A stretch of DNA of 5,080 bases from CAZJOD01 sp964547525. Lineage in GTDB: Bacteria > Bacillota > Clostridia > JAAYHZ01. Of this stretch, positions 5,020-5,080 are shown piece by piece. How positions within the stretch are numbered: position 1 is the stretch's first letter; the number at the start of each line of letters is the position of its first letter. Position numbers and translations under genes: made by a program. The notes beneath the pieces were generated by a model. It ran no database searches, had not been told where the DNA came from, and saw only the letters and a list, made by a program, of their open reading frames with translations. The stretch spans positions 1 to 5,080 of the forward strand of contig CAZJOD010000219.1 in the NCBI GenBank assembly GCA_964547525.1, in the 5' to 3' direction.

Positions 5020-5080
5020 TTTTCTCCGCAACACAAAGAATTATACCGACCAATAATTGAATGCTTGCTTTTTAATACAT

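Overview
The window is AT-rich DNA with strong AGGAGG-type ribosome binding sites, TTG and GTG starts, and A/T-rich hairpin terminators. This points to a low-GC Firmicute, most likely a member of the Clostridia. That placement comes from style and protein families, not from a marker gene. Seven genes can be supported and there is no gene-free stretch longer than about 225 bases. No rRNA, tRNA, CRISPR array, insertion sequence or phage gene was seen.

Layout. Positions 1-148 hold a GC-rich hairpin terminator or attenuator and the leader of a transporter operon. Positions 149-1607 (+) encode the permease and ATPase of a polar amino acid ABC importer, overlapping by 11 bases. The substrate-binding protein is not in the window and may lie just upstream. 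Positions 1608-1729 hold a long A/T-rich bidirectional terminator and a separate three-way inverted-repeat structure. Positions 1730-2377 (-) encode a HAD-type phosphatase with a DxN variant of the first motif. A 224-base divergent intergenic region leads to an aldo/keto reductase at 2602-3441 (+). A strong two-sided terminator at 3475-3512 separates it from a convergent SDR oxidoreductase at 3562-4329 (-).

The last 600 bases are the unusual part. Two small minus-strand genes, each with a strong ribosome binding site, lie next to each other. One (4502-4720) encodes a 72-residue protein that is 65% asparagine (47 of 72). The other (4799-4984) encodes a 61-residue, probably helical, Gln/Lys/Glu-rich protein. 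Although otherwise unlike, both carry the same short motif, [Q/E]FS[D/E]EL, near the middle. The motif resembles the site at which the germination protease Gpr cuts small acid-soluble spore proteins, and the Asn-rich protein has a two-half layout reminiscent of gamma-type spore proteins. A pair of spore proteins is therefore a reasonable but unproven hypothesis, and it is the best candidate here for something undescribed.

The importer genes form one functional unit. The HAD, AKR and SDR genes appear to be separate single-gene transcription units with no visible pathway link.
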